The translations under genes and the position numbers were made by a program. A stretch of DNA of 64,000 nucleotides from Brachynemurus nebulosus (Eukaryota; Arthropoda; Insecta; Neuroptera; Myrmeleontidae): assembly GCA_035578155.1 (NCBI GenBank), contig JAPWDM010000022.1:2977076-3041075 (forward strand). The letters are read 5' to 3'. Of the stretch, positions 24,080-36,016 are shown piece by piece. Under the pieces are notes generated by a model, which saw only the letters and a list, made by a program, of their open reading frames with translations, was not told the origin of the DNA and searched no databases. Each line of letters opens with the position of its first letter. The first letter of the stretch is position 1.

Positions 24080-25222
24080 TTTAAAATCCAAAAACCGTAA
24101 TTTTTAGGAGCGCTTTGAAATATTTAAACACATGTAGCTCAAAAACTATTTGCCCTAGAAAGCTGAAAGTGATACCATTAATTTCAGAATTAAAAGGCTT
24201 TAATTTGACATATAATATGATAATGCAATTCAAATTTAATCATTTCTCCACAATTCAAGAAAATAATCTTTCATAAAAAATCCAAAATCTGAATTTTTAA
24301 TTTTTTTTGAAAAAAAGTATGTTATATCCAACGTCTTAAGTAAGTTGTATACAAAGTTTCATGGTGATATTCTAATGGTAACACTGAAATAATTTTTATT
24401 CTGAATTATGACGGATCGCTCTTCAAAAATTGGGGTAAAAGGGTATAGCTACATAAGCATAGGAAAATGGCCCCCATGGCCAATGTCTGTAATAATATAT
24501 GTAGTGACATTGGTACCCCAAGTGATTACCAAATACAGGGTCATTGACCCTTAACCTTGACTTGTCCTTGAGATATTAACCAAAATATGTTTTAGTGCTG
24601 TAATTTTTCAAACTCAATTTTCTCGAAAACTATAACACCTAGAAAAACAAAACCGACGCCAAAATTTAGATAATATTTGGGACTATATTATATATTTTTT
24701 TGACATTTTTCCCTAAATTTTAAAAGTTCAAAATAATTGCATTAAAAATATTTTTTATTTTTTAGTATGGTTCTAGTAAACTTACACCTTTCAAAAAAAT
24801 ACAGAATATGGCTTATCTTATCTACTTACACCATGCCAAAATTCATTAAAATCGAAGATGCGCTTTTTGAGTAATAAATAATTTATTGAGTATATGTTAT
24901 GTACTACGTTAACCGTATAAGAGAATGATTAAAATAATTGTATAAAAAATAATTATTGATTTTTTTGTACAGTTCTAGAATACTTACATCGTTCAAAAAA
25001 ATACAGCATATAGCTTAACCTTTCTACATATACCATACCAAGGCTTATCAAAGTCGAAGAGGCGCTTTTTAAGAAATAATTAATTTATTGAGTGTGTGGT
25101 AGGTACTAACCACAAAGGCAACATTTTCTGATTATAGAAACTACATATTTTTATTTTTACCTACTGATGATTTCAATCGTCGTCATCACTGTTTTCATTT
25201 ATGACCACATTAATCGATTCAT

Positions 25223-25366
25223 TTAAAAATATTTTTGATAATATTTCAGCTGCTCGTACAATGCGAGACAAATATCTCGCAAATATCCTAAATAATATAT
25301 CACACTTGCAACATGAGCACAGCATCCAACCGTTCGATTACCATTCGGACAATTGTAACAGTACCG
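25223..25366 (-). pseudogene. SWIM zinc-finger protein C-terminus, left arm of copy 1
   Basis: Read on the minus strand, this repeats the SWIM end of 25438-25806 but continues further, past YLGYLRD into ICLALYEQLKYYQKYF and a stop. This is probably the native C-terminus, and the plus-strand version stops early after RDT. It is a duplicate made by the palindrome. Its plus-strand shadow is not a gene. Confidence 0.5.
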
Positions 25367-25437
25367 GCGAATTTGCAACAGTACCCGATAATATTTATTG
25401 TTTATATGCCGTGACCCAACATTTAACTTTATAATAT

Positions 25438-25806
25438 TTGGAGTTTGCTTCGTGTAATATTTTAGATTTTCCCAGACTAACTGAAGTACAATTAAAAATG
25501 TTGTTTACTGGTTCCTATCAGTTTTCATTAGCTGTTTCATATCTGGCTGAAATAATGGACGACAAGAATAACGTTTTGCATATATTACAAACGAAGCAAA
25601 CTCCAAATATTATAAAGTTAAATGTTCGGTCACGGCATATAAACAATAATAATTATCGGGTATTTATTGATTATCTTCCTAATTCTAACAATATTGAAGG
25701 AATTCGCCGGTACTGTTGCAATTGTCCGAATGGTAATCGAACGGTTGGATGCTGTGCTCATGTTGCAAGTGTGATATATTATTTAGGATATTTGCGAGAT
25801 ACTTGA
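25438..25806 (+). pseudogene. SWIM-domain transposon protein C-terminal fragment, copy 1
   Basis: 122 codons open without an upstream ATG; the first ATG is at 25498. Visible features in order: FPRLTEVQLKMLFTGSYQ, a SYLAE helix, strands NIIKLNVRSRH and YRVFIDYLP, and a SWIM zinc finger CNCPNGNRTVGCCAH (CxC...CxH) followed by VASVIYYLGYLRD. This arrangement is common at the C-terminal end of transposon-encoded proteins in arthropods and cnidarians. SWIM fingers bind DNA or protein. The N-terminal catalytic part is missing and the end is cut short, so it is a non-autonomous remnant. The 5' end runs into the palindromic arm, which carries the same region in reverse. Confidence 0.6.
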
Positions 25807-26554
25807 GCCTTGGTATGGTATATGTAGAAAGAAAGGTTAAGCTATATACTACATTTTTTGAACGATGTAAGTATTCTAGAACTGTACAAAAAAATCAATA
25901 ATTATTTTTTATACAATTATTTTAATCATTCTCTTATACGGTTAACGTAATACATAACATATACTCAATAAATTATTTATTACTCAAAAAGCGCATCTTC
26001 GATTTTAATGAATTTTGGCATGGTGTAAGTAGATAAGATAAGCCATATTCCGTATTTTTTTGAAAGGTGTAAGTTTACCAGAACCATACTAAAAAATAAA
26101 AAATATTTTTAATGCAATTATTTTGAACTTTTAAAATTTAGGGAAAAATGTCAAAAAAATATATAATATAGTCCCAAATATTATCTAAATTTTGGCGTCG
26201 GTTTTGTTTTTCTAGGTGTTATAGTTTTCGAGAAAATTGAGTTTGAAAAATTACAGCACTAAAACATATTTTGGATAATATCTCGAGGACAAGTCAAGGT
26301 TAAGGGTCAATGACCCTGTATTTGGTAATCATTTGGGGTACCAATGTCACTACATATATTATTACGAACATCGGCCATGGGGGCCATTTTCCTATGCTTA
26401 TGTAGCTATACCCTTTAATTTTTCAAATATCTCGAAAACGGTTAGAGATAGAAGAGATAGAGTAAAAATTTAAAATGACGACATTGCTCTTTTTTAAAGA
26501 GCTGTAATTATATTGATATGCAATTTATTCAAATTACACTAACACAAGTAGTTG

Positions 26555-26905
26555 GGGGTTAAAATTAGGGGGTTAATTTTACGAAAAGGGGTTAAAAATT
26601 AAATATATTAAAATTTTGTTTGCAGATTTCAAACATAGGTAAAAAAAATCTAATCGATCTGTTTTTGTTCAATTTTCTAATATTTAGTCTAGGAGTAGTT
26701 AACTAAGGGGTGATTGTGTCGACATAATCGTACTATTATTTCGATACAAAGTACGATTATGTTGACATAGTCACCCGCTATTTAACTACACCTAGATTTA
26801 ATATTAGAAAATTGAGCAAAAACAGATCGATTAGATTTTTTTACGTATATTTGAAATCTGCAAACAAAATTTTAATATATTTAATTTTTAACCCCCTTTT
26901 AATTC
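26555..26905. repeat. Foldback with ~165-bp arms
   Basis: AAAATTTTGTTTGCAGATTT, TCTAATCGATCTG and ATAATCGTACTAT are mirrored around about 26735, with the two CGACATAATCGTAC/GTACGATTATGTTGACA motifs at the tip. Related unpaired sequences are at about 49140-49290 and 52590-52730. Confidence 0.75.
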
Positions 26906-27097
26906 TGAAATTAATGGTACCAGTTTCAGCGTTCTAGCGCAAATAGTTTTTGAGTTATGTGTTTAAATATTTCAAAGCGCTCTTAAAAATTGCGGTTTTT
27001 GGATTTTAAAAATTGTTATAACTCAAATACGAATGTTCAAAAAAATGTAAAACTTGGTATTTTTGGCCACACTGATTTGAGGAAACTATTCACCAAA

Positions 27098-27434
27098 CCC
27101 AGTGAACATAGAATGTAAATGTGATGTAACAAGGAAATAACAAGTTACGTAACTTTTTTGACTTATGGGTGACATAACAATTATATAAAATTAGAGTTTT
27201 ATGTTATATACCTAATTGTTACCTGTATGTTACGTAACAGTTACATGCCATTGTGACTGTAATAAAATGTTACATTTGTGACTGCTATGTTACGTTTAGA
27301 TGATGTATCAAGGTTGCTTTGATAAAACGTCACAGTGTGACTCTTATGTTATGTCTTGTAATGTTATGTTATGTAACATGTGACTTTCAGTTCTGTCACT
27401 GTGACATAAAATTTACAGAAAAATGTTCACTGGG
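27098..27434. mobile_element. MITE with CCCAGTGAACA ends
   Basis: CCCAGTGAACA at 27098 is mirrored by TGTTCACTGGG ending at 27434. The interior is full of GTTACGTAAC-like motifs in both orientations. The superfamily is unknown, and no clear target duplication was found. Confidence 0.65.
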
Positions 27435-27610
27435 AATAGTATGCATTTTAAGAACATTAATGTTTAAAATAATGTTTTATTGGTTGATTTGATATGGAAA
27501 AACCCACATATTAACACGTTCTTAAGCATTAGAGAAATATTTAAAAGCCGTTCTATAATTTTAAATAGTATTTTTGTATCCTGGAATCATTTCCGCCATT
27601 AGTTGGATTT

Positions 27611-28235
27611 AGAGATGTCGATTAATCGAAAATCGATTGATCGAAGCTTAAAAAATCGATTATCAAAAGTAAGAGACCGATAACCGATTTTTTCCAAAAA
27701 TAATTTCTTTTTAGTTGTAATTCTACAGAAACATGTGTTAAAATGAAACATGTGTTAAAATGAAACACCAAAATCGTTATTGTTAATTGTCACTTTTTAC
27801 TAGTTTTTACTCGTTGTTATCAAGAAACATATGGCTCTATATAACTACATATATACGCACTATCTTGTCCAATTGAAGACTATTAATACAAAAGGAAGGA
27901 AGATCACTTATCTGGCAAACAATCCTTTTCCCACAAAAGCGACTTATTTAGAAAACATTTTTTTTGTCAGTTTGTTTGAAATTTTTGAATAAACTTGGTT
28001 CATTCCGTGGCATTTGTCCTACATATTCAATTGCGTTATTTGCTATAATTATAATTGAAAAGTTAACTCATCGCCTTTACAAATATAATGTAAGGCGTTT
28101 TTACACGATATTACCCATGTACTATCAATTAAGTCCCTTAACAAAAATTATCAGCTAATTTTATTAAACTTATCAAAATTTCGATTTTTTAGATCGATTT
28201 CACGGATCGATTTTTTTAGCCGATATCATATGACT
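27611..28235. mobile_element. MITE with ATCGAT-rich subterminal repeats
   Basis: GATGTCGATTAATCG and AATCGATTGATCGAAG on the left are loosely mirrored by TAGATCGATTTCACGGATCG and CCGATATCAT on the right. The layout resembles hAT MITEs with biased subterminal repeats. The frame at 27964-28158 inside is not recognisable. Confidence 0.4.
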
Positions 28236-28639
28236 GTGGCAAGTTAGCCCCGCTAATTTCTTTCTTCAGATAAAAAAAAAAATGGTGTCGTATTGTGGTA
28301 GACGTGTGCTATTATGGGCCGTAAAACTTACGGGGCGGGGGGGGGGTCACTTTGCTGATTTGGAGCAGCTTTATTTCACAAATTGGACGAAAAAATCATT
28401 TTTTATTAAGTTTTTAAATTTTTCATTTTTTGTTTATTAATTTATTTTATATGATTTTATTATTAAAATATATTATGCAAACAGGATCGAATATATACCT
28501 AGTGTCTTTTAAAAAGCAAAAGTTTGTCTTATAGCTTGAACACTAAAGAAGCTACGTAGCTTCTAGTTATAGCAGTTGAATGCTCCCAGTTGTAGCAAAC
28601 TATTAGCCAAACAATTTTTTGATTAAGTCTACAATAATA

Positions 28640-28725
28640 ATACCCCTGTCGCAGCATCCTGCATAACATAGCGAATTTCCATTTACAAAAGTACGTTTCT
28701 CTCGGAAACTAGTTGATATAGAGTA

Positions 28726-28802
<77 letters not shown>

Positions 28803-28930
28803 TTTGGTGAATATTATTTTCGGTTTCTAAGGACCTCAAAATAAATTTCTGCCGTGATCCCGGGTTCAAGTCGCGTCATGACAGTGGCTGTAATAGCGAG
28901 CTTCCATTCTGGAAATTCGCTAAAACTGGC
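28640..28930 (+). mobile_element. (TA)n-carrying interspersed element, copy 3
   Basis: It begins TACCCCTGTCGCAGCATCCT and GCATAACATAGCGAATTTCC, then AACTAGTTGATATAGAGTAA, (TA)n, AAATTTTGGTGAATATTATT, GGACCTCAAAATA and ends GGAAATTCGCTAAAA. Confidence 0.65.
28731..28799. repeat. (TA)n microsatellite
   Basis: TA tract inside copy 3 of the (TA)n-carrying element. Confidence 0.95.
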
Positions 28931-29500
28931 AACTCAAATTATTCAGCCTATATATTTTATATTTTACTCCCCAAGGAGAATATATTGATGTGATATTCTG
29001 TATTTACATAGGTTCACACGTAAGATAAATCACCATAACGTAATTCTATAGTGATTTTTATGCTTTTTTCACAATTGAAATGAGTCAATCAGTGTAACCT
29101 TGTTCTTCTATAATTTTCAAAAGGAATGCGAGGTCAAATTATTTATATGTATCTACACATATGAGTCTGTTTAAAATGGGCGTCATATCACTAACAGCCA
29201 TTTATGTTAACCTATTTAATCATAATTATATAAAACTATCTAAATTTATTAATTCATTAATAATTTTAAAAAATATTTAAAATATACTACAGTCAACTCT
29301 TGCTTTTCCGAGGACGGTTTAACCGAATTACAGATTAACTGAACTAAATGTGAGAACATTTTCAAAGAAAGGCTCTCAAAGAACTAAAGAAATGTGACGT
29401 TAAGGAATTAAACGAAGAAATAGTGAATCAGTAATTGATTAACTCACCAGGACAGAAACAAGTTAAAAAGCTTATCTAATAGCCTAAGAGCTATTGAACG
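28931..29500. other. Noncoding; possible pogo-like end at about 29290
   Basis: CAGTCAACTCTTGCTTTTCC at 29291 followed by CGGTTTAACCG resembles a pogo-like terminus. No partner end was found. Confidence 0.3.
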
Positions 29501-29930
29501 ATTTTCACAAAGTATTTTCTACCAGTTGGGATTTTTTACACAAACAGTATATAGGCCCACGTATCAGGAATTGACAACCTGGCAGTCCAAACCGGGGCAT
29601 AAGACTATTAAAAAAATTTTTTAAAGTGCAAAAAAGGGCCCAATTCAAAGTATTTTCTACCGCTGGAAATTTTAACAGGATACTTCATTGAAGCCAGAAA
29701 AAAAATTGACAGGCAGTTTGGTGGGTATCTACCCCTTGCCAGGCGGGCTCAAACATGTCAAATTTTATACCCAACTCAAAGTATTTTCTACCGGTTGAGA
29801 TTTTAACAGGATACTCCAGACACTCATTGAAGCCAGAAAAAAATTAACAGGCGGTTTGGTGGAGATCTACCCCTTGCCAGGCGGGCACAAATGTCAAATT
29901 TTATACTATACTCAGTTTTATACTACCTGC
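29500..29930 (+). repeat. ~130-bp tandem repeat, left side of an inverted pair
   Basis: CAAAGTATTTTCTACC recurs near 29508, 29646 and 29776. TTTTAACAGGATACT, GAAGCCAGAAAAAAA and CCCCTTGCCAGGCGGGC recur in step. The inverse lies at 32490-32690, across the DUF4806 exons. Confidence 0.75.
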
Positions 29931-30515
29931 AACTCATATAGTGAGTATATCAAGAAATATACAGAGAATACTATAAAAATTATGTTATTGAACAGCCAGG
30001 CGATTTGAAAGTTTTCATGATGGTGAACGCCGTGGAAAAGTTTTGCGCAGTGTAAGTGCAGCCAGTAATTCAAAGTGAAGTATACCGCTTAAAATTGTAA
30101 GCGAATGTTGTAAAATTTAGACACTTATTGAAGTTATTGAAAACAATATCAGGAAGTTTGCTGGGAAGATAGCGATCGCCGGGCGGTACAAAGGTGTTAA
30201 ATTTGATACTCTACTCAAAGTGGTAACTCACATAGGTAGTAACTAAATATTCTAAAAATTATCTAATCAAATATCTAGCCGATTTGGACAGTTTTACGAT
30301 GATGAAAATTGTCGAAAAGTGTGATCAGTGTATCAAGAAGGTGTACTATAAGTAGAAATAAGTGATGAATTGAGACGAATTACCTAATTTTAGATCCTAA
30401 AAATGGTTTTGACGCAAATAGATAGGAGGACATCCTATCGATATATTATTATTAACCCAGATAGACTTGGGGGATTATCATAAAATGCATACAATAATTT
30501 TTGGAAATTAATCGG

Positions 30516-30711
30516 TCACCTTTCTATAAATTTTAATATATCGAATTTATTTTGAATTTCCGCTAGATTTCCATCAATTTTGTCCTTCAAATTTTTATCA
30601 TTCGAAGCGCAAACACATTTATGATTCTTTACACCAACGTTAATACTTTTGTTAAGTTCATTTAATTTAAGAGAAATTGAAGCTACACGTAGTGTAAATG
30701 AGATGTAATAT
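30516..30711 (-). CDS. Possible terminal exon of an unrecognised protein
   Basis: On the minus strand a TTTTCTGTTCAG acceptor is followed by an open frame of about 64 codons: FTLRVASISLKLNELNKSIN at the start, a CVCASNDK stretch, then LKDKIDGNLAEIQNKFDILK and a stop. The heptad-like spacing of L/I suggests a coiled coil. I recognise no family. It lies upstream of, and on the opposite strand to, the DUF4806 exons and inside the same inverted repeat pair. It could equally be chance. Confidence 0.25.
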
Positions 30712-31309
30712 CTGAACAGAAAATAGAAGTTGTTCAAATACATCAACATTTTGTGGAAATCAGTTAGAAATTTGAATACACAAAATACACATATATTATA
30801 TAGGAAACGTTGAATCTGTGCATATCATTAATATGACTTCTTATCATCAGAATAACTTGCGTTCATAAGGCGCAGGAAATGATTGGTAAATTTGAGGGAA
30901 ATGTATGCCGATTGTAATGGATTTAACATCCGTTAAAACCGAAAATAACGTTTCTTAAAATGGTGGACTACATATATGTCATGTTGTGAAGTACGCGAGT
31001 AATTACCAAGCCTTAAGCGTGTTTGTAAAAAATTGTGGATAGCAGTGTGCCCGTGTGTGCTTGATACCGCTTAAGCTGATTAGTCACACAGCAACTGTAG
31101 CCGTGTGAAGATCGATTGTTTGTATTGTTATCAACTACTTCCCAACAATATAGGTGAATATATACATATAATTTATGCAGGAACGGTACGCATATAGTGT
31201 AGTCCACGTGTAGTCAGTGTAGTCCAGTTTCGCACGATAATTAACAATAAGTAAACTTGATACACATATTCATGAATGGCTACAATACTAACTTAATATT
31301 TAATTTTAG

Positions 31310-31485
31310 AAACGTCATTTGCAATTTTTGGGTGGCAACGTAAGAGAGGCACTACATTGCTACTTTCAAGCTACTGTGACACCGGAATTAGCGACAAACT
31401 TCACCTGGACCGATAAAACTACAGGAAACATCAGCGGAAAAAAAGTTCTGTATAAAACAAAACTTATTTCAATTTTTTTTAGTAA
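31310..31485 (+). CDS. DUF4806-type protein, internal exon
   Basis: An acceptor TTTAATTTTAG precedes an open frame beginning [20 protein letters not shown] and continuing with [24 protein letters not shown]. The LGG, the amphipathic helix, the NFTW and G-K-K positions match the DUF4806 pattern, a small domain of unknown function common in multicopy arthropod and cnidarian proteins. The donor is ambiguous. GTAAGT at 31482 is stronger but leaves phase 1, while GTATAT at 31486 keeps the frame into the next exon. I use the in-frame one. Upstream exons were not found. Confidence 0.5.
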
Positions 31486-31486
31486 G

Positions 31487-31593
<107 letters not shown>

Positions 31594-31663
31594 CGATCAG
31601 CTTTCATATACTTATCGAGACATGACGATTATTCAAACATGAAAATTTGACGTATTTTTTTAG

Positions 31664-31937
31664 ATGTAATAAAAAAAATCAAAATATCCCTCAATTAACT
31701 TCCGACGAATGGAGACACAATTGTCAAGCTGTCTTAAAGAGCCATAAACAAATAATAATCATGAGGAATGCTGCAAAGAAAGCAAGTGGAAACTCAGGAT
31801 CTCGTCGGAGTAGACGAGAAGAGGAAAACGAACTTTTTCCAAGCCTTCAAGATCCTCAGCCCGGTCCTAGTACAGTTGCCGACATCGATTCAGAACAAAT
31901 AAGTAATATTAGTGATTCTGCAGACAGTGATAATTAA
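31664..31937 (+). CDS. DUF4806-type protein, terminal exon
   Basis: The acceptor is TATTTTTTTAG at 31653-31663. The frame reads CNKKNQNIPQLTSDEWRHNC, then a helix ending in LKSHKQIIIMRN. It goes on into a low-complexity tail rich in basic (SGSRRSRR), acidic and serine residues, and ends in ISDSADSDN and a stop. DEWRHN plus the following helix fits the second half of DUF4806, where a helix with W closes the domain. AATAAATAAATAA begins at 32009, a plausible poly(A) signal. No function is known for the domain. Confidence 0.5.
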
Positions 31938-32489
31938 TGTGAATAGTATTAATACATTTAGAATAATAATTATATTTTTATGAAAAAGTGTGGTTAAAAT
32001 TAATAATCAATAAATAAATAATTTTAATTAACATTTTATATAAATACTTTACGAATATAATAGCCCTAATATGAACGAAACACATTCCGCCTTTATGCCC
32101 ATAAGTTTCCATCAATTTTCCCTTAACTTTACCGCTTTGATGAATGCATGATGTCATTGAATATTCCTCCATGTTTCCATCAAATTTCCTTTATCGAAAG
32201 CAAGAAACTTCTTCCTTAAATTTTACTCCCACAAGACAGCAATGTGTTTATTGCATAAAATAACGAAGCATTTGTTCCGTACTTCTTATTATTATTCTTT
32301 CATATAATTCTGCCTTCTTGAAAAGCGATGGATCAGGCATAAGGTGTTCTATTTATCTATCCATTTTGATCAGAAATTTGCAGAAATTTGGGAGAAATAA
32401 TCCCGAATTTGTCTATCTGGGAATAGATTTTGATCAGAAATTTGCAGATATTTGGGAGAAATAATCCCGAATTTGTCTATCTGGGTATG
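31938..32489. repeat. 3' flank with a 65-bp direct duplication
   Basis: GATCAGAAATTTGCAG, TTTGGGAGAAATAATCCCGA and ATTTGTCTATCTGGG occur twice in tandem near 32368-32427 and 32433-32486. Otherwise nothing is recognised. Confidence 0.55.
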
Positions 32490-32690
32490 AGTGTTTGGAG
32501 TATACTATTAAAATTTCAAGCGATAGAAAATACTTTGAGTTGGGTACAAAATTTGATATGTTTGGACTCGCCTGGCAAGGGGTAAATCCCCACCAAATCG
32601 CCTGTCAATTTTTTTTTCTGGCTTCAATGAGTGTCTGAAGTATCCTGTTAAAATCTTAACCGGTAGAAAATATAATATACCGTGTTAATA
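32490..32690 (-). repeat. Right side of the inverted ~130-bp repeat pair
   Basis: The reverse complement of the 29500-29930 units: GCCTGGCAAGGGGTA, TTTTTCTGGCTTCAATGAGT, TATCCTGTTAAAAT.TTAACC and GGTAGAAAATA. Confidence 0.75.
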
Positions 32691-33306
32691 AGTACAATAT
32701 TAGCGTTTCTTAACCCTTTTAAACAAACCATAAGGAACAATTTTTTTGTCTCAAAATGCCGGACTTTTTACTGCCAGTGATAAGCACAATAGATAAGGTT
32801 GCAAAAAAATGAAAAATAAAAAAATAAAAAATCCCAACATCAAAAGAGTCAACCCTAGGAATTTACAAAATATAAATTATACTAAACCAGGTTGATAAAA
32901 TTGAACATCATTTAAAATTATACCGTATTTTGGAAAATCTGTCACAGATGGCGGCATCTGTACCAGTGAATATATACATATCATAGCATCTTGAGCCGCC
33001 ATATTGCAGGATGAGTTAACTCGTCTTAATCATTTAAAGCATTAAAAATGTCGACCTATATATCCTGCCTGAGGAATCAGTAAACGTTAAAAAAGGAAAT
33101 ACCTACAATTAGGGTTGCCAGGCGTTCGGATGAAGCCGGACACAGTCAGGCTTTTTGGTTGCGTGTTCGGCTAAATTAGACGGTGTCTGGTCTGTCCGAC
33201 TTTTGTTAGGCTTTTTTAAATTTGATCATTTTTTTTTTACATTTGTCATGTGTTGGTTTTCACTCCGCCTGTGATTTGATTCATCAATCCTTTTTTAATT
33301 TTATTT
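32691..33306. other. Noncoding; possible hAT MITE end at about 33113
   Basis: TTAGGGTTGCCAGGCGTTCG at about 33112, followed by CGGACACAGTC/GACGGTGTCTGGTCTGTCCGAC motifs, looks like a hAT terminus with biased subterminal repeats. It sits just upstream of a hAT transposase relic in the same orientation. Confidence 0.4.
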
Positions 33307-33537
33307 TGTAATTCAGATTACTTTTTAGAATTCCTTACTATTTGTCAATATTATTTTTCCATTCCGGGTCATAATGCAAATGTTAAAAGAGTTTTTTCTT
33401 TAATAGGTCAACAATGGTAAAAAGAACGCAATATATTAAATGTCGATATTGTAGCCAAAATGTTGGCTGTACAATTTAATTTTAAAAATTTGACTTGTAA
33501 AGAGTTTTAAAGGAATTTTAATTTCAAAATAAAATGA
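33307..33537 (+). pseudogene. hAT transposase C-terminal (dimerisation) relic
   Basis: One frame reads EFLTICQYYFSIPGHNANVK, RVFSLIGQQW, a stop, KERNILNVDIVAKMLAVQFN, FKNLTCKEF, a stop, RNFNFKIK and a stop. The pattern SIPGxNAxVxRVFSL...W..ERN.L......A.L.V is the hallmark of the hAT family C-terminal dimerisation region (usually G-x-N-A-x-V-E-R-x-F-S). Two in-frame stops and the absence of the RNase-H-like core make it a dead fragment. Confidence 0.7.
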
Positions 33538-33869
33538 GCTTTTAAAGCAGATGTCTGCCAATGAAAAATATTAATTACTTTATGTTACAATTAATTTAAA
33601 GTTTATTTATTTAGTTCATAACTCATAAGTATGTATTTTGTTTGTTTTTTATTACAAATTGCAATAGTACTCGTAGTAGTTACTGCTAAATACTATTGCC
33701 ATGCTATTATTGAAATTAATATGGTAATGAAAATTGAATGATTAATGATAAAGAAAATTGATTCATTCAATTTTATTGTTCTTTCATTCGAATTTAAGAA
33801 AATTTTTTGGTAATTAATAAAAAAAAAAGCCTTGTTTTACTTATAAAAAAATAGTCATGTTATATTAAG

Positions 33870-34025
33870 ACTAAAATTTCATAAAAAAAATTAAAGGAGC
33901 AAAATTGAATGAACAAAATTGAATGGAAAATTCAACTTTTTTTCAACTTATTTCACAGTTAGGCATCTTTTACCCATTAAAATTTAAAAATTAAGAAAAA
34001 AAATTATTTTTTAAAATTATTTCAA
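33870..34025 (+). repeat. Left arm of palindrome Q, split by the Polinton-like element
   Basis: AAATTAAAGGAGCAAAATTG, TTAGGCATCTTTTACCCATT and AAAATTTAAAAATTAAG are mirrored at about 43870-44010. The arm continues after the insertion at 42607-42660 (TCTGAAAATTAGAATCTTGG). Confidence 0.7.
34020..34025 (+). repeat. Left target-site duplication TTTCAA
   Basis: TTTCAA recurs at 42607-42612, immediately outside the right end. Both are followed by AGT (element start on the left, host on the right), so the match reads as 9 bases. Confidence 0.65.
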
Positions 34026-35789
34026 AGTATATAGGCTAGGAGAGAACGGGGCCACCGCAAAACTAAGCAACTTGAACCCTTTTGCCAATGGTTGAAATCG
34101 TGTGACTTTACGGTACTACACATTCCGAACTGATGAGTCATCAAACTGTATCGACGTGCAAAACTTGACCTTTGACCCGGCACGTACGGAGTACATGTAT
34201 TTAAAATTTGTTGTTGACATTTGACCCCAACACTCGCTCATACTGTTGGCCTTGAAATTCCAAACACATGAGTCATCACCAGCAACCAAATTAATTTATG
34301 TTAACCCATTATGCGTCATCACAATTTACTTATAACAATTTGGTTTTGTGTTAACCCATTACCCGCCAGCACTGACGTAGTTTTTGAATGCAAACCTAAC
34401 GCATGCGCAGATTGAATTTAAGTACATGACGCATGCTCAGACTGAATTTTAGGTTACAATTTGATAGATGGGGTACACTACCGCGTCAAAAATGTTGGGT
34501 TACCCTGACTCGGGGGTGGCCCCAAACTTTTGACACCGTACTGTACTTAAATTTTTGGTACACTGCCGTGTCAAAAGTGCGGGCCCCCCTGGCCAAAAAG
34601 GTATCCGATCACTTTTTGAAGCGTACTGTACGTGCAAACCTTGACCCCAACACGCGCTTGCCTTAATTGCGTCATCTTAAACGAACTATCACGTTAAAAA
34701 ATGTGGGGAATACCCTAACCCACGGGGTGGCCCAAACTTTTGACACCGAACTGTACTTAAATTTTTGGTACACTGCCGTGTCAAAAGTGCGGGCCCCCTG
34801 ACCAAAAAGGTGTCCGATCACTTTTTGAAGCGTACTGTGCTTATTACGTGCAAATCTTGGCCTCACTTAACTGCGTCATCTTAAATTGGGTGCGGTCGCT
34901 AACGATAAATTTTGTCGGGGGCGCACTGTACCAAGCGCTAGATTTTAAGATTAGACTCCGGGGTCCAGATTTCTGACCGCTACTGTACTGTAAATCGAGT
35001 GTCTACTGTACTTTTCAACAAGTTTAAGCCTGTTTTCAGCAAAGTCAGCACTTTTTTAATTTGTTTATTTATATAAGTTTTAATTTTAAAAAAATGTTTA
35101 TTTAAGATTTTGATGACTCAGCAATTTCTTTGTTTGGATTTCAAATACGAAATAGTCTTCTTGGAATTTTTAATTTATGGCCTGATTGTTGAATTATAAT
35201 TATAGTATGATTCATACAAGCGGGGATTTTTGTTATATTTGTTTATTTATATAATAAGTTTGGATCATGTAATAATTTTAAAATTGTTTATTTAAGATTG
35301 GGCGGCCGCTAAATTTTGTGGGGGCACTGTACCAAGCGCTACCGCAAAACTAACTTCAGACTCCAGGGTCCAGATGTCTGACCGCTACTGTACTGCCGGA
35401 AATTTGGGTGTCAACTGTAACTCAGGGGTTTTTTTGTATATTTAACCTTGGAAAATTCCAGGAATTTTTATCAGTTTTAACATAAACAAACAACTAATAA
35501 TTAAATGTTTGTTTTAGCTGAATTATGATCGTAAGACTCATATAAGGAGTTTTTTTGGTATAAGAAAGATGACGTCATGGAATATTAATGAGTTAAAAAA
35601 TTGTTTAGTAAAAAATATCACCCATTGTAGGCCTCAAGCAAGAAATTATTTTTATCAGTTTTAATACTTTAACATTTAACCTACAGTGACCAATTTTTTA
35701 GTTAACTAACAGAAGTTCTTGAAATTTTAACAAGTCACAAAAAATATTACTTCTTATGGTGCACAACATTTTTGAATTTGACTGTAGCA

Positions 35790-35855
35790 CAACTTCTTTA
35801 AAATAAAATTCGTTGTTAGCTCCTTGATAGCCTTGTATGTCAAGAAACGCCATTT
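35790..35855 (-). pseudogene. 5' stub of the DEDD/RNase-H-like gene, left arm
   Basis: On the minus strand the first about 21 codons (MAFLDIQGYQ then GANNEFYFKEV) match 39591-39654. The sequence then jumps straight to what is 3' flank in the right arm. The join shares TTG with both sides (39652-39654 and 40839-40841), so the left arm has lost 1,187 bases by a short-homology deletion. The stub is nonfunctional. Confidence 0.75.
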
Positions 35856-36016
35856 TTTACCGCCACCGTAGAACTGAATTTATTCACACAATCCACAACT
35901 TTATATAGAATAATTAAAAGTGGTGGGGGTAGTTAGTTAATTTGTTGAACGTATTCGAAAATGGCTATTAATAGCTATTGCTAGTTTACCATCAAATTAC
36001 AAACTGTTAATAATAT

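Larger units (their letters stand above)
24440..26414. mobile_element. Palindromic TTAA element with SWIM protein ends, copy 1
   Basis: AGGGTATAGCTACATAAGCA at 24440 is mirrored by TGCTTATGTAGCTATACCCT ending at 26414. Arms exceed 600 bp. TTAA follows on the right (26415-26418); the left flank is altered. The empty site is visible in the related R copy at about 49406-49474, where the two flanks are continuous. The interior holds SWIM-domain protein ends in both orientations. The superfamily could be Kolobok or piggyBac; I cannot decide. Confidence 0.7.
24080..27020. repeat. Inverted-repeat element (family R) hosting the first SWIM element
   Basis: AATTTTTAGGAGCGCTTTGA near 24100 is mirrored near 26970-26990. 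TTTTTGAGTTATGTG/CATGTAGCTCAAAAA and TTAATTTCAGAATTAAAAGG are also mirrored. The SWIM element is inserted inside. Other copies of R lie at about 49075-49580 and 52495-52830. Confidence 0.6.

Noticed and set aside
25201..25434. 77-codon plus-strand frame with ATG-like start
   Set aside because: It is the antisense of the mirrored SWIM coding region; the minus strand carries the recognisable SWIM finger.
34433..34866. Frames of 77 and 64 codons, mirrored at 41765-42199
   Set aside because: They lie in the minisatellite of the Polinton-like arms, and similar peptides appear on opposite strands because the repeat is inverted.
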